DNA from: Amaranthus tricolor
Lineage: Eukaryota > Streptophyta > Magnoliopsida > Caryophyllales > Amaranthaceae
Length of the DNA: 64,000 bases
Direction: 5' to 3'
NCBI RefSeq assembly: GCF_026212465.1
Contig: NC_080049.1
Coordinates: 9,146,090-9,210,089 of the forward strand
The position numbers and the translations under genes were made by a program. Within the stretch, counting starts at the first letter, position 1. Every line of letters starts with the position of its first letter. The notes beneath the pieces are model-generated. The model was given only the letters and a program-made list of their open reading frames with translations. It did not search any database and was not told where the DNA came from. Shown here one piece after another: positions 8,968 through 22,189 of the stretch.

Positions 8968-11900
8968 TGTAACCGCCCCGAATTATAATGACAAACACTA
9001 ATTGGAATTTAGTATTAATCAAGCGGAATCTTACTTTTGCCAATACAATTAAGGGGTTAATTAAAGGTTAAACTAATGTCCAAGTAGAATACTTGAACCA
9101 AAACCAAAGCAAGATAACGAAAGTCTTAACTGTTCAAAATAAAGGAAAATTACAACTAAATCGAAATAAGTCCAAAGTTCAAATTGCATCTTTAAAATAG
9201 TCCAAACCTAAACAACTGAACTAATAGTGTCTCAAATACAGTAAAGAGATTTAAACAAAAGAGAGTCATACTCCAACTTGGGTTCATCCTCCGCTCGCAT
9301 ATGAATTCTCTGTCGAGGTGCCATGGGGGTTTACTCTAAAAATAAAACCATTGGAAAACATCAAAGCATAATATCAGCAAAAAGGCCGAGTATAAACACA
9401 CTAGTGTCCGTCAAACAAGTTATTAAAACTTTTTGATTTGAGTAAATTCATTTTGAAAAATGCTTTTTCATTTGATAAATCATATTATCATTCAAACTCA
9501 ATTCAATGGTTTTATAATAATTCCAAGTTCTCATTTTTCATCATAAATCATAGGATCTTAATGGATCCAAATCACTTTCAAACTCATGATATAAGTTTAC
9601 ATGAGTACTTTGTGAGTCATCCTGTGACTCGGTTGGTAGTCGGTTTACTGGTTGCAACATATCTAGCAAGTGTAACCCAATGGTATAGTGTACAATACGC
9701 GCTGAGCATTAGTGAGCCGTTTAATCATGCACATAACATTTGTTGTGGCATATGTACCCGCCATTTAGGCTAAAATATTTTTGTATACAATATATTTCTT
9801 GGAATTTCAATTGCATTTGAAAGTCAAAAAAACATCAGCTTTTTCCATATGATAAACATATTTTATTTGCAACACAGCAAAACTAAATCATAATCTTTCT
9901 CACATGGGTAAAACATGTTTTAGCATAATCATATCATCAAACATCACCTTTGTATTATATTGGGGCATCAATAACATGTATGGAAATGCATCGAAATAAA
10001 AAGTAGTTAAAATTCAATACGATTTTTCAAGGAAAAACAACTAAAATGTTTCTTTTCATTCCTTCTTAAGTAAAGTATAACTTAAAAGAGTTTATTCATT
10101 CAAAATAACCAGAATATAGTTCATAAGTTTATAAAATCATTATGATAAAAGATTCATAAAACACTCTTTTCTCAAATACTCGACAATTTTGTCGGTAATA
10201 AAATCAATAATTGATGTACAAAATACATATTAATTCTCTAACAAGGCCTAAATTAATTAAGTCATTATAATACCTTAATTATAATGAATTTAATGTTGTC
10301 CCAGATTATAATTGTTTATACCAATTTATAACGATTTTACGATTATTTTCGACAATTTAGGTATTTATGGTTATTTAAATGATGTCTTAAATCCGAAAAT
10401 TATAAACCATCTAAGTTAAATTAACTTTATACTATGAGGCAGTAGGTTATTGATGCAATTATAACTTTTTGATATAAGTCTATTTTTATACCAATATTAC
10501 ACCTTGTAATAAATAAACAATTTCTATTAATTTGATAAATTAGTAAATAATTAATAATTAGTTTCATAAAATTATATCAAAGTTTCAGACGTCATATATC
10601 ATGTTAATTAGCCCATTTAAACCTATAAAAGTCATGTATGGTAAATTTATTATTTTGTATAGACAATTTATCGATAAATAAAATAAAATAGATTTAAAAT
10701 TATTTGAGTCCGAATAAAATAATATAAAAACTCAATGATTTTTCAGGAACTATTTTAAGGGGTATAAAATTTTAAACAACCATTAAAAACCGTGTGGGGT
10801 ATTTGTAATAATTAATGTCGTTATATTTCTGATAAAACAAATAGAATTTATTTAAGTCCATATATGATCACGAAAATCCATATGAATTTTTGAACATGTA
10901 TCTACTGTTTATATAAGTATCTCATAAAGTTTTTATGTCCAAAAGATGTCATTTAGTATTTATTTTATATTTTACCGTTTTCTAGCTTACCGATTATTAA
11001 TTATCGAGTAAAAATTATTAAGGTCCTTAAATGTCCATCAAACGTTCCCAAAATTTAACCATACTTAGTTACTGTCCCTATGAGTATTTCATAAAATTAT
11101 TTGTCTAAAAAACTTTATTTGGTAATTATTTCATATTTTACTATTTCACAATTTACCGATAAACAATTACTTAAAAATCATGAAAATTTTCAAACTAACT
11201 ATATTCTGACCAAATCTTGTTGGAGACATTATAATATAGTTTTATTAATTATTTTTGATAATCAAGAGTTTATCTAATACCATTTTTCATAATAAGAGTA
11301 TTTAATACCTTAAAATCTGTTAAAATATCATTTTAACGAATGAATTTCAAGAAAAGTATTCAAGAGCTTTTCTTAACATATAGCTACTGGAAGTTACTTT
11401 TAAAATGCATTTCAAATATTTTCCAAGTTCTATATAATGATTTCCATCACAATTACTTTCCCAAAGTATTGTTAAACATGCCTTAAAATATACTATAATT
11501 CATAAAATCAACATGTATGATGCTCACAATAACAATGCATGTAATAAATTATTCCATAAAACTTCTCTTTGGGAATTTTATTTTAAAAACAAGTTTATAC
11601 ACAAATTTTCCCAACTTATTCTTAAATCCTTTAAAACTCACCGCCATGTGACATACCTCGACTCCAAGCCTAAATAAATATTCTGTAAGCTCCCACGTAA
11701 GCTCCTATGCGTTCTTAGAAGTGGTTCCAATTTCGAGTCCTTGCCTTTCAAGTCTCAACTTCAACTCTTCAACTAAACATATTGCATTCATCCAAAAATC
11801 AATAATAATTTTGGATTTCTAACATGTACTTAACTTTTCTTAATTGGGGTTGTTGAACTAACATTTGTGATTATTTTAACATATTTGGAGTATACTTATT

Positions 11901-12290
11901 AAGTTGAGCAACATACGTAATCAAGTCCCATAATTTTACTTAAATCCTTTATGTAACAAAATTTATAAGTTTCTGGAAATACTTTTTCTTGGTTTCCGAT
12001 TTTTATAGATTTATACAAGTGATAATTTTTCCTCTTTTTAGTCATAAAATATATTTTTATAACATACTTGATTTATGGAAAAGATTTCATACAAAAATCA
12101 TTTTATATACACTTGTTCTAGTATAAGTTGTAAAAACAAAGTTTGTAAACTTGAAATGAGAATACCTTGTAAGAATGCTCCAAAATGGTATGGATGAAGT
12201 ATAATAAAATGAATAATGTGTTTATGAAGTTTTTATGTTCATAAACTTCATATAGATAGTCTTTTTGTAAGTGTTTTTGTAAGGCAGTGG
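8968..12290. mobile_element. Long LTR-like sequence, TGTAAC start, right end not found
   Basis: It starts TGTAACCGCCCCGAA, close to the TGTAACACCCCGAAA end of the better-bounded insertion at 37021-39295, and it shares the same internal layout (an early AGCGGAA motif, CATATG/CCCGC text, then AT-rich sequence). I see no gene in it. The expected closing CGGGGTGTTACA is absent. It gives way near 12290 to the 5' region of CACTA copy A1, so it appears truncated there. Probably a Gypsy-type LTR, but the family is inferred only from its ends. Confidence 0.4.
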
Positions 12291-13120
12291 AAGTATATAC
12301 TGGTTTTCTATTCTTCATTCCCACGAAAATACTTCATTTCATGAGCTACTGTTTTATAACTACAAACCCACGAAATTTCTTGATCTTTTTCAAGCTATAC
12401 TACTTCTTCATCTTCTTCTTCAAGCTATACTACTTCTTCAAAACCACAAAATTTCTTCAAAGCTTCAAGTTTCCATCTTCATAAACCCACGAAAATCCTT
12501 AAAGCTTCATTGTTTCGGCTGCTGCTGTTTGTGAACCTTCAAGTTTGTGCATTACTTCTTCAACCTTTAAGTTCTTTAATGTATACTTTCTTCAACCTTT
12601 ATGTTCTTCAAGTTTCAGAGTATTCTTCACACTATACTAATTTTGTTTTTGTTTTTCATTGTAGGTTACATAACCCAATTGTAGAACCCACTATTATCAA
12701 CTAAATACCAAGGTAATTTCTATTTAACTATCAAGTGTTATTTTTGATATTTACTAATTTTTATTAATTAGGATTTTTAGGGTAGATTGAAAGTTGTTTT
12801 ACTTTGTATATTTGAATTTGATTTTACATAGCTTATGTATGTTGTTGTTTTTAGGTTTTACATTTTTTTAAGTTTATGTAATTATTAGTTTGTTAATTAT
12901 TTTGATTTATGTGTATTTTGTTAAAAAATTGGGTTTTTAATAGTTTATATATGTTTTGTAATAAGAATATACATAATTTGAATAATTTAAATAATATATA
13001 TGAAGGTTAATTAGGTTAATTACAATGTAGGGTTAAATAGGGTCAATTAGGGTTAATTAGGGTTAAGTATATATGTTTAAAAATGATTATTAATTTTGCT
13101 TTTAATTAATCACACTTAGG

Positions 13121-15656
13121 ATGATAAAAGATTGTTCTTGGATGTATGGTAGCATTGAATCGTCAGAGTTTGTTGATGGGGTATTAGAATTTTGTAGTAT
13201 AGCCGTCGAACATCAAGTTAGGACCGAGGGAGTTAGTTTTTATTGCCCATGTGTCAAGTGCGGCAATGTATCAAAGGTAAATAGTGTTGACATCCTTAAG
13301 GAGCATATACTTCGACGTCGGTTTAGGCCTCAATATCATGTTTGGTTTTGGCATGGTGAGGAGGGAGTTTACGAAGAAAAAAGTGTTGTTGAGGATGTCA
13401 ATGAGGATGTAGATCGTGTTAATTGGTATGAGACAGATGAAGAGAATGTCGATGAGGATGTAGATTTTGTTGATGAGATGATGGAGGGGGTCGAGGATGA
13501 GTTAGGAAAACGTCTTCGTGTTTTTGACTTGTTGACAAAGGCTTCTCAAAAGCCTTTGTACCCTGGATGTACAAAGTTCACCAAACTAACAGCCCTCTTG
13601 ACAATTTTCAACATTAAATCAAAGTTCAATTGGAGTGACACTAGTTTCACAATGTTATTAGAAGTGTTAGGTGAGATGCTTCCTGATGGAAATGAACTTC
13701 CAAAGTCGACATATTATGCAAAAAAGCTCATGTGTCCTTTCGGATTAGAGTACCAGAAGATTCATGCGTGTCCGAATGATTGTCAATAGTATAGGAATGA
13801 AAATGAAAACTTAGAAGAGAGTCCGAGGTGTGGCTTATCGCGTTACAAGCGTAAAGGGGCTCGGGATGGTAAAGGGCCCCCGGCTAAGGTATTGTGGTAT
13901 CTTCCAATAATACCTAGATTCAAGCGCTTGTTTTCTATAAAAAAAATGCGTTAAATTTGAGGTGGCATGCAGATAGGGTGAAGAAAGATCACTTGCTCAC
14001 ACATCCAGCTGATTCTCCGGAGTGGAAGACTATTAATAGGTTGCATAAGACATTTGGGGATGAAGATCGTAATTTAAAGCTCAGACTGTGTACGGATGGA
14101 ATGAACCCATTCGACAATCTTAGTTCTCAACATAGTACTTGGCCGGTACTGTTAGTTATCTATAATTTGCCTCCTTTGTTGTGTATGAAGTGTAAGTACA
14201 TTATGCTTTCGCTTCTAATCTCGGGTCCTAAATAACTTGGGAATGACCTAGATGTATATCTTCCACCTCTCGTTGAGGATTTGAGAAAGTTGTGGGATGA
14301 AGGGGTTTCCGTGTTCGATGCACATTCTAATGAAGAGTTCACATTACGTGCAATGCTTTTATGCACCGTCAATGATTTTCCGGCATAAGGAAACTTATCA
14401 GGGTATAAGAACAAATGGAAGAAAGCATACCCAATATGTATCGATGACATGGAATCCACGTGGATTTCTAAGTGCAAGCATGTATTCATGCACCATCGAA
14501 AGTTCCTCCCACGAGATCACAAATATCGTAAGAAGAAAAAGACGTTCAACAGGTAGGTTGAGGATCGTGTAGCTCGTCGACCGTTGACCGATTATGAGGT
14601 TTACGAACAGGTTAAGGGAGTTGAAACTGTATTTTCTAAAAGAAGACAAATGCAAGGGGGTGAAGACCGACTATGGAAAAAAGAATCAATCTTTTGGAAG
14701 CTTCCATATTGGAGAGATCTACAGGTTAGGCATTGTGTTGACGTTATGCATATAGAGAAAAATATATGTGATGCCATACTTGGGACGCTCATGAACATTC
14801 CGGGTAAGTCGAAGGATGTTAAGGCCGTGCAAGATTATTTTGAATGTAAGGGTATTCGTCCGGAGTTGTGGCCACAGGTTAAGTTGAGCAAGAAAAGAAA
14901 TAGCGGTGAAGAAGTAGGTGGCAGTAACAAGGGAAAGGGCAGTAAGAAGATGAGTAATGATAAAAATTATTTGCCTCCAGCTTGCTACACATTGTCCAAG
15001 GAAGAGAAGTGGGCATTTTGTGAGTCTTTGTATGGCATTAAGGTTCTGTCTGGGTACTCATCCAACTTGAAAAGATTAGTGACCCTAAATGGTGAGTTGA
15101 AGTTGGGAAGCATGAAATCTCATGATTGCCATGTAATGATGAAAGTGTTCTTACCAATTGCAATCCGTGGAATAATGCCAAAACATGTGAGATATGCTAT
15201 TACCGAGCTATGTTAGTTCTTCAACACAATTTGTAGTAAAGTGCTTGATACCTTTAAACTTGATGCTCTTCAAGTCGACGTGATTATAACTTTATGCAAG
15301 TTTGAGTTGTATTTTTCACCTTCTTTTTTTGACATAATGGTTTATGTTATTGTCCATCTCTTCATGAAATCAAGCTTCTAGGTCTAAATTTTTTAAGGTG
15401 GTGTTATCCTTTTGAAAGACACATGGGAGTTTTACAAAACAAGGTGAGGAATCCAGCACAACCGACGGGAGTATCAAGTATGATTCAAGGCACTGTGAGC
15501 GATGAGATTGGTAACTTCATAGCTGAGTACATGGCTATGGCAAAATCTATTGGACTTCCTACCTCTCGACATGAAGGAAGGCTTGAGGAAAAAGGAACAA
15601 TTGGCTCAAAATCGATCACACCTACTGAAGGCTTTGAAAAATTCGATTGGAGCTAA
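13121..15656 (+). pseudogene. CACTA tnp2 transposase (A1), degenerate
   Basis: The large CACTA transposase, which would bind element ends and cut and paste them in the nucleus. Order seen: a Transpos_assoc-type N-terminus (MYGSIESSEF, CPCVKCG, about 13121-13400), an acidic linker, the tnp2 core with HCVDVMHIEKNICDAILGTL (14730-14800), then a DUF4218-like segment with YPFERHMGVLQNKVRNP (15400-15460). Several breaks prevent a product: stops at 13787, 14232, about 14386, about 14554 and 15214, and a frame change in an A-run near 13940. The reverse-strand copy at 60154-62730 encodes the same protein with different breaks. The start at 13121 is supported by the matching start in A2. Confidence 0.85.
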
Positions 15657-16039
15657 ACACACATTCATTATGGCTCCATATATTTAAGAGTAGGTTTTAT
15701 TTTTGAAAGTGAACTTATTTTTTGATTTTTATCTAAGTTCACATGTTCTCTAATATGTTGATTTTTATATTGCGTTTGTAGTATGCATTGGATGCTCCTA
15801 GTCATATGTCCTTTGACTAATATCGTTTACGTCTTCAATTCTTTGCATCAACCTCAAAGCCCACATCGCAACACAAGATTCAAATCCTTGTTGAATGCGT
15901 AATTTTATAAATTTTACCAATTTCATTTAAGTGTTATAGATAGTTACATTAATATTATTTCATACATTGATAATACCTATAATTTTCCCCATACGTTGCA
16001 GCATGTAAAAATACTTAGAGATGGGCGAATGCAACAAGA

Positions 16040-16065
16040 GGGGGGGGGGGGGGGGGGGGTGGGGG
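16040..16065. repeat. Poly-G tract
   Basis: Twenty G in a row, then T, then five G. It lies in the 3' part of A1, where an open frame reads through it as glycine. It could form a G-quadruplex and is a likely site of polymerase or assembly error. Confidence 0.9.
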
Positions 16066-16292
16066 AATTGTTGTATTGTAAGTTTAAGAATTTTAGCCCT
16101 GTTTTTGCGGAATTTAATATGAAAATAAAACTTAAGCTTAAAATGAAAAAGACAAAAGGAGACAACGATTTTACGTGGAAACCTTCTTGGCCTAATAAGA
16201 AGGGAAAACCACGACCCCCCCGGGATTTCAAAATTCTCTTACTATGTTTTAGGCAATCAATTACAATTACATAAAACAATAAATAATTCTAG

Positions 16293-16350
16293 GCCTACTT
16301 CTCTTTCTCTTCTCCTTCTCCTTCTCTTTCTCCTTCTCCTTCTCTTTCTC
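16293..16350. repeat. CT-rich (TTCTCC/TTCTCT) microsatellite
   Basis: Irregular pyrimidine repeat of CTTCTC and CTTTCTC units in the 3' non-coding part of A1. Confidence 0.8.
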
Positions 16351-16744
16351 ACGTTTCACTTGAAGCTTTCTCTTCTCCCCTAGACTTCCCTAAGTCTAGT
16401 TACAACAAACAAAAACACTCAAAAACCCTTTACAAGGCCATATTCAAAAAAGGATATAAACTACGAAGTTGCATAAGCAAAATATAACAAGTTAATTGGC
16501 AAATTGTAAGAACAAAATATTTGTCTTATTTTATCTCAACTGTATGGACACTTATGCTCTCTGAAACTGTTTGGGGAAAAGTCACTTCTTTTATAAAGGA
16601 GCAACCGTAGCAAGTGAAGTAACTAACTCCCCACTTGTTCCTTAAATCGAAAAGGTTCAACACAATTTAAAGTGAAGTTATCATAAAAACCTAAAAGGGT
16701 CAACACAACACAATTTTGAGAGCCACATATCCGAAATAGAAATA

Positions 16745-19035
16745 AGTAAAGGTACACAACACTAATTAGTCTATATTATTTTTTTGAAATGGTTAGAATT
16801 GAAAAACTAGGCATGTGCTTGAAATTAGGTTCTAAGTTGCGTTTTTAAGGTTTTTTAAGCTTTTATGGCACTAACACCCTTAAAGTAGTTCAAATTTGAT
16901 TTGTTTGGCATGAAACTCGCCACACAACACTAACTAGTATATATTATTGTTTTGAAATGGTTAGAATTGAAAAACTAGGCATGTGCTTGACATTACGTTC
17001 CAAGTTGCGTTTTTAAGGTATTTTAAACTTTTATGGCACTAATACCCTTAAAGTAGTTCAAACTTGATTTGTTTGGCATGAAACACGGCACACAACACTA
17101 ATTAGTATATATTCTTATTTTGAAATAGTTAGGATTGAAAAACTAAGCATGTGCTTGAAATTACGTTCCAAGTTGTGTTTTAAAGGTATTTTAAACTTTT
17201 ATGGCACTAACACCCTAAAAGTAGTTCAAACTTAATTTGTTTAGTATGAAACTCGGCACAGAACACTAATTAGTGTATATTATTGTTTTGAAATGGTTAG
17301 AATTGGAAAATTAGGCATGTGCTTGAAATTATGTTCCAAGTTGCATTTTTAAGATTTTTTAAGCTTTTATGGCACTAACACCCTTAAAAGAGTTCAAACT
17401 TGATTTTTTTTGGCATCAAACTCGGCACACAACACTAATTAATATATAATATTTTTTTGAAATGGTTAGAATTGAAAAACTAGTCATGTGCTTGAAATTA
17501 CGTTCCAAGTTGCATTTTAAAGGTTTTTTAAGCTTTTATGGCACTAACACCCTTAAAGTAGTTCAAAGTAGATTTGTTTGGCATGAAACTCGGCACACAA
17601 CAGTAATTTGTATATATTATTGTTTTAAAATGGTTATAGTTGAAAAACTAGGCATGTGCTTAAAATTACATTCCATGTTCCGTTTTAAAGGTTTTTTAAG
17701 CTTTTATAGCACTAACACCCTTAAAGTAATTCAACCTTGATTTGTTCGTGAAACTCGTTACACAACACTAATTCATATATTTTATTGTTTTGAAATGGTT
17801 AGAATTGAAAAACTAGGCATGTGTTTTAAATTATGTTCCAAGTTGCGTTTTTAAGGTTTTTTAAGCTTTTATTGCACTAACACCCTTAAAGTAGTTCAAA
17901 CTTGATTTGTTTGGCATGAAGCTAGGCACAAAACACTAATTAGTATATATTCTTTTTTGAAATGGTTAGAATTGACAAACTAGGCATGTGCTTAAAATTA
18001 CGTTCCAAGTTGCATTTTAAAGGTTTTTTAAGTTTTTATGGCACTAACACCCTTAAAGTAGTTCAAACTAGATTTGTTTGGCATGAAACTCGGCACACAA
18101 CAGTAATTTGTATATATTATTGTTTTAAAATGGTTATAATTGAAAAACTAGGCATGTGCTTAAAATTACATTCCATGTTGCATTTTTAAGGTTTTTTAAG
18201 CTTTTATGGCACTAACACCCTTAAAGTAGTTCAACCTTGATTTGTTTGGCGTGAAACTTGTTACACAACACTAATTAGTATATTTTATTGTTTTGAAATG
18301 GTTAGAATTGAAAAACTAGGCATGTGTTTTAAATTATGTTCCAAGTTGCATTTTTAAGGTTTTTTAAGCTTTTATGGCACTAACACCCTTAAAGTAGTTC
18401 AAACTTGATTTGTTTGGCATAAAACTAGGCACAAACTCTAATTAGTATATATTCGTTTTTTGAAATGGTTAGAATTGAAAAACTAGGCATGTGCTTGGAA
18501 TTACGTTCTAAGTTGCATTTTAAAGTTTTTTTAAGCTTTTATGGCACTAACACTCTTAAAGTAGTTCAAACTTGATTTGTTTGGCATTAAACTTGGCACA
18601 CAAAACTTGTTAGTATATATTATTGTTTTGAAATGGTTAGAATAAAAAACTAGCCATGTGCTTGAAATTATGTTCCAAGTTGCGTTTTAAGGTTTTTTTT
18701 AAGCTTTTATGGCACTAACACCTTTAAAGTAGTTCTAACTTGATTTGTTTGGCATGAAAGTTGGCATACAACCTTAATTATTATATATTATTTTTTTGAA
18801 ATGGTTAGAATTGAAAAACTAGGCGTATGCTTGAAATTACATTCCAAGTTGTGTTTTTAAGGTTTTTTATGTTTTTATGGCACTAACACCCTTATAGTAG
18901 TTCAAACATGATTTGTTTGTCATGAAACGTGTCACACAACACTTATTAGTATATATTATTATTTTGAAATGGTTAGACTTGAAAAAATAGGCATATGCTT
19001 GAATTTACGTGCCCAGTTGCGCTTTTAGGATTTTT
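16745..19035. repeat. 168-bp satellite array inside CACTA A1, about 13.5 copies
   Basis: The marker GGTTAGAATTGAAAAACTAG recurs near 16791, 16959, 17127, 17295, 17464, 17632, 17797, 17964, 18132, 18300, 18467, 18635, 18803 and 18971, giving spacings of 165-169 bp. Each unit also carries GGCACTAACACCCTTAAAG and CACAACACTAATTAGTATAT. Bases 17464-17963 and 17964-18466 form a three-unit block that appears twice. The same monomer (169 bp) occurs about 1.4 times in copy A2 at 59996-60235, so it belongs to the element family and has expanded in A1. Confidence 0.92.
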
Positions 19036-19090
19036 TCAATTAATTATTACTTGATACTTTCTTAATTTAATTTATTCTATTATCTCTTAG

Positions 19091-19387
19091 TGCTTTCGGC
19101 ATGATAATGGTATTGATTGCGGCTACTACACGGTTAAATTTATGGACGATATCTTATAAACCATCAAGAATGTTGGAGTAGAAAATATTGATACGGTATG
19201 GATTTTACGTTGTTAAAATAAGTTATATGTTTAATATTATTTAAACAATCTAATTTATACTTTTTTATATTATATTATTTAGGTTTTAAACGACACTTCA
19301 AGGCAATCACGTACTTTAACAAAAGAGGAAATGGGTGAATTGAAGGACAAAATTGCAGTGTATCTATCTAATTTATGCGTATGGTAG
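19091..19387 (+). pseudogene. Ulp1-like (C48) protease C-terminal exons in CACTA A1
   Basis: Two candidate exons, 19091-19195 and 19283-19387, joined by a GT..AG intron. The first reads FRHDNGIDCGYYTVKFMDDI; DCGYY holds the catalytic cysteine of SUMO-specific Ulp1 proteases. The second gives a helical tail ending at TAG 19385. An in-frame TAA at 19157 follows DDIL, so it is broken. The upstream part with the catalytic His and Asp is not visible and may have been displaced by the satellite. Ulp1-like domains are known in some plant CACTA and Mutator elements; their role in transposition is not established. Confidence 0.65.
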
Positions 19388-19417
19388 AGTAATTAGTTTA
19401 GATTTTTGACTTTTAAT

Positions 19418-20084
<667 letters not shown>

Positions 20085-20289
20085 TTATTGTTAGATTGTA
20101 ATATATAAATTTTCGCAATTGTGTATATATTATTTATATGTTTATTTAAATTTATCTTCGATCCTGGAGTTATATGAGGAAATTTTGGTGATGATTGGGG
20201 AATTATTGAAAGATTATTAGCATAATAATTATAATGTATATATTAGTATTATGCATTGGATTATTTTAATAAAACAAAAAAAAGAAAAA

Positions 20290-20466
20290 AAAAGTCTATA
20301 CGTTGCGGTTCATCTAGAACTGCAGCATACAGTGGTGTTTTATGCTGCGATTTTAATCCGTAACATTTAATAATGGGCATCTGCTGCTAGCACAAGTGCT
20401 ACAGGTCAAAACCGCAGCATATCTTGGCTAAAAAAATCGCAGCAAATGAGCTTTTTTCTACTAGTG
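20290..20466. repeat. 3' subterminal region and terminal inverted repeat of CACTA A1
   Basis: Repeated CTGCAGCAT, GCTGCGATTT, CCGCAGCAT and TCGCAGCAAA motifs in both orientations, then the terminus ending CTACTAGTG at 20466. Copy A2 carries related GCTGCAG/CCGC motifs next to its own terminus at 63913. The adjacent TGT (20467-20469) would be the target duplication, but the left partner is lost. Confidence 0.8.
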
Positions 20467-21374
20467 TGTGTATCATGGTTTTAAAATCTAGGTAGCAGCT
20501 ATTGAAGCATTTGAGTGGTCATTTTTCTTGTTTTTGAAGTGTTTTTGGTGATATTTTAAAGTAGAAAGCATGTAAGACTTGTAGAGGTTTTTGAGAGACG
20601 TTGTTTGAATGAGTTTGTGAATGTATGAAGTGAAAATTTATGAGTGAAATGGAGAAGATGGGGGGCTGTTTTAAGGCAGAAAATTCAGATTGTGTTGCCC
20701 TTATTTTTTGTCTTTGCATGCATGTAATGATGCCCAACATAGATTAGAACAAAAGGAGTTCTTGGGTACAGTTTGTAGCTTGTGTATGTAAGTGTACAAA
20801 GGGCTAAAAGGAGGATTGGGGACAGCAAAGGTAGCTGGTTGTTTGGGGCTGTTTGGGGGTGATTTTGGTCTTTTATTTGGTCTATTATAGTGTTGGAAAA
20901 CTTTATCTAAGATAGTTTAAAGTTTGGGTAAAAATTATTGTACATGTAACAAGTTTTGTAACTTGTATTTTGATGTTTAAAATCACTTGTATACATGTAT
21001 GAAATATTTAATTATTCCCATCATGGTTAAATAAAGTCTTCGGGTAAGTATTATAATTTTCTCGAAATGTTATGGGTAGTTGCTCAACTTGAAGTTTTAC
21101 TTCCAAAGTTTACGTTACTTGTTACGGTTTATAACTACATTACGAACTAACAAGTTTCTAATCACTGTAGAAAATTTTCAAATTACTACCATCACTAATT
21201 AAATTATAATTAGTAACGAACAAATATATATAAAAAAATTAGGCGTTAAAAACGACTAATGAAATCTCATTAATAATGCGACTGTTTCAGTAGTCATCCA
21301 CGCCATCACGGTTACACTTAAGCATGACTTCGAAAAGAATATATGTGACGAAGAGAAATATAAGTTCCCTTTGA
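20467..21374. other. Intergenic DNA, no gene seen
   Basis: AT-rich sequence with no convincing frame, motif or clear repeat. Bases from about 21260 may be the degraded start of the coding remnant that follows. Confidence 0.4.
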
Positions 21375-22189
21375 ATGGTCCTGAGCTTTATACATAGACT
21401 TTCCTCCCCCCTACTTGGATGCGCCACCATTGACCCAATCTATTCTGGGCGGACCCCTTTCCAGGTGACGATATCGTTCGCAAGGACAAAACCTTTGTAC
21501 GACAAAATGGAGGGTCGGGATCCTGACTGTCACTGGATGATGCAATCTGCGTTGAGCCAGGATGTGCTCAACATAATGAGGAAGGGTAAGGCCCCTTTTT
21601 TCCTCGAAGATTACACTAACATGGACTCCAACAAGGGGTATTGATGCCGCTTGGAGTACCCTGACATGAAGGCACATAACTTCATGCTATCGGAGACTAG
21701 TATTACAGACGTGTACATTCTCGTGAACATTTATCACTTCCATTGTGGGGTGAGATTCCCTCTCCACCCCTTCCTCGACACCTTGTGTTGTATGGAGTGT
21801 CCCTGAACCAGCTAGCACCCCAATCGACGAGAAAGATAGTGTATTTTATTTGGTTTTGCAAGTACATGCATTACCCCATGACCATGGTGTTGTGGAGGTC
21901 TCTCTATAAGCTCCAAACTAGGACTTGACCTCCATTCCTATCCTTCCGTCCTAACAAGGATGTGACAGCCATTCACCCTAAGCTGGATGACTATGAAGAC
22001 TACTTGGATAAGAATATCTGGGTCATGGTGCCTATTACTGAGGGGCACCCCTACCGATACAACCCTCCAATCTTTTGGGTGAAGCCTTGCCTCCTATCAA
22101 CTTTGACTGCAGTGCAGGTCAACCTATTCAGGAGGGAAAGGGCATCCTACCTCCATTTCTGCAAAATTGACTTTGCTTATAACATTTGA
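21375..22189 (+). pseudogene. Putative gypsy-type 'transposase' domain (PF04195-like) remnant
   Basis: A broken coding stretch that must be read in more than one frame. The first frame ends NIYHFHCGVRFPLHPFLDTL near 21780. A shifted frame continues LYGVSLNQLAPQSTRKIVYF then WFCKYMHYPMTMVLWRSLYKL to 21925. This FPLHPF ... QLAPQS ... LWRSLYKL pattern matches the plant 'Transposase (putative) gypsy type' domain found in retrotransposon-derived reading frames. A third piece (21961-22189) continues PKLDDYEDYLDKNIWVMVP. At least one frameshift and a TGA at 21926 break it. GC is higher than the flanks, fitting a former coding region. Confidence 0.55.

Noticed and set aside
9400..9412. CACACTAGTGTCCG as a possible CACTA terminus
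   Set aside because: It lacks the following GAAAAA run and subterminal motifs seen at the other termini.
12118..12704. Short ORFs in the A1 leader
   Set aside because: They carry no domain and come from TTCTTCAA-type repeats. The equivalent region of A2 is not open.
13020..13067. TTAGGG-like text resembling a telomere repeat
   Set aside because: Units are irregular (TTAATTAGGG) and do not match the plant TTTAGGG repeat. It is AT-rich leader sequence of CACTA A1.
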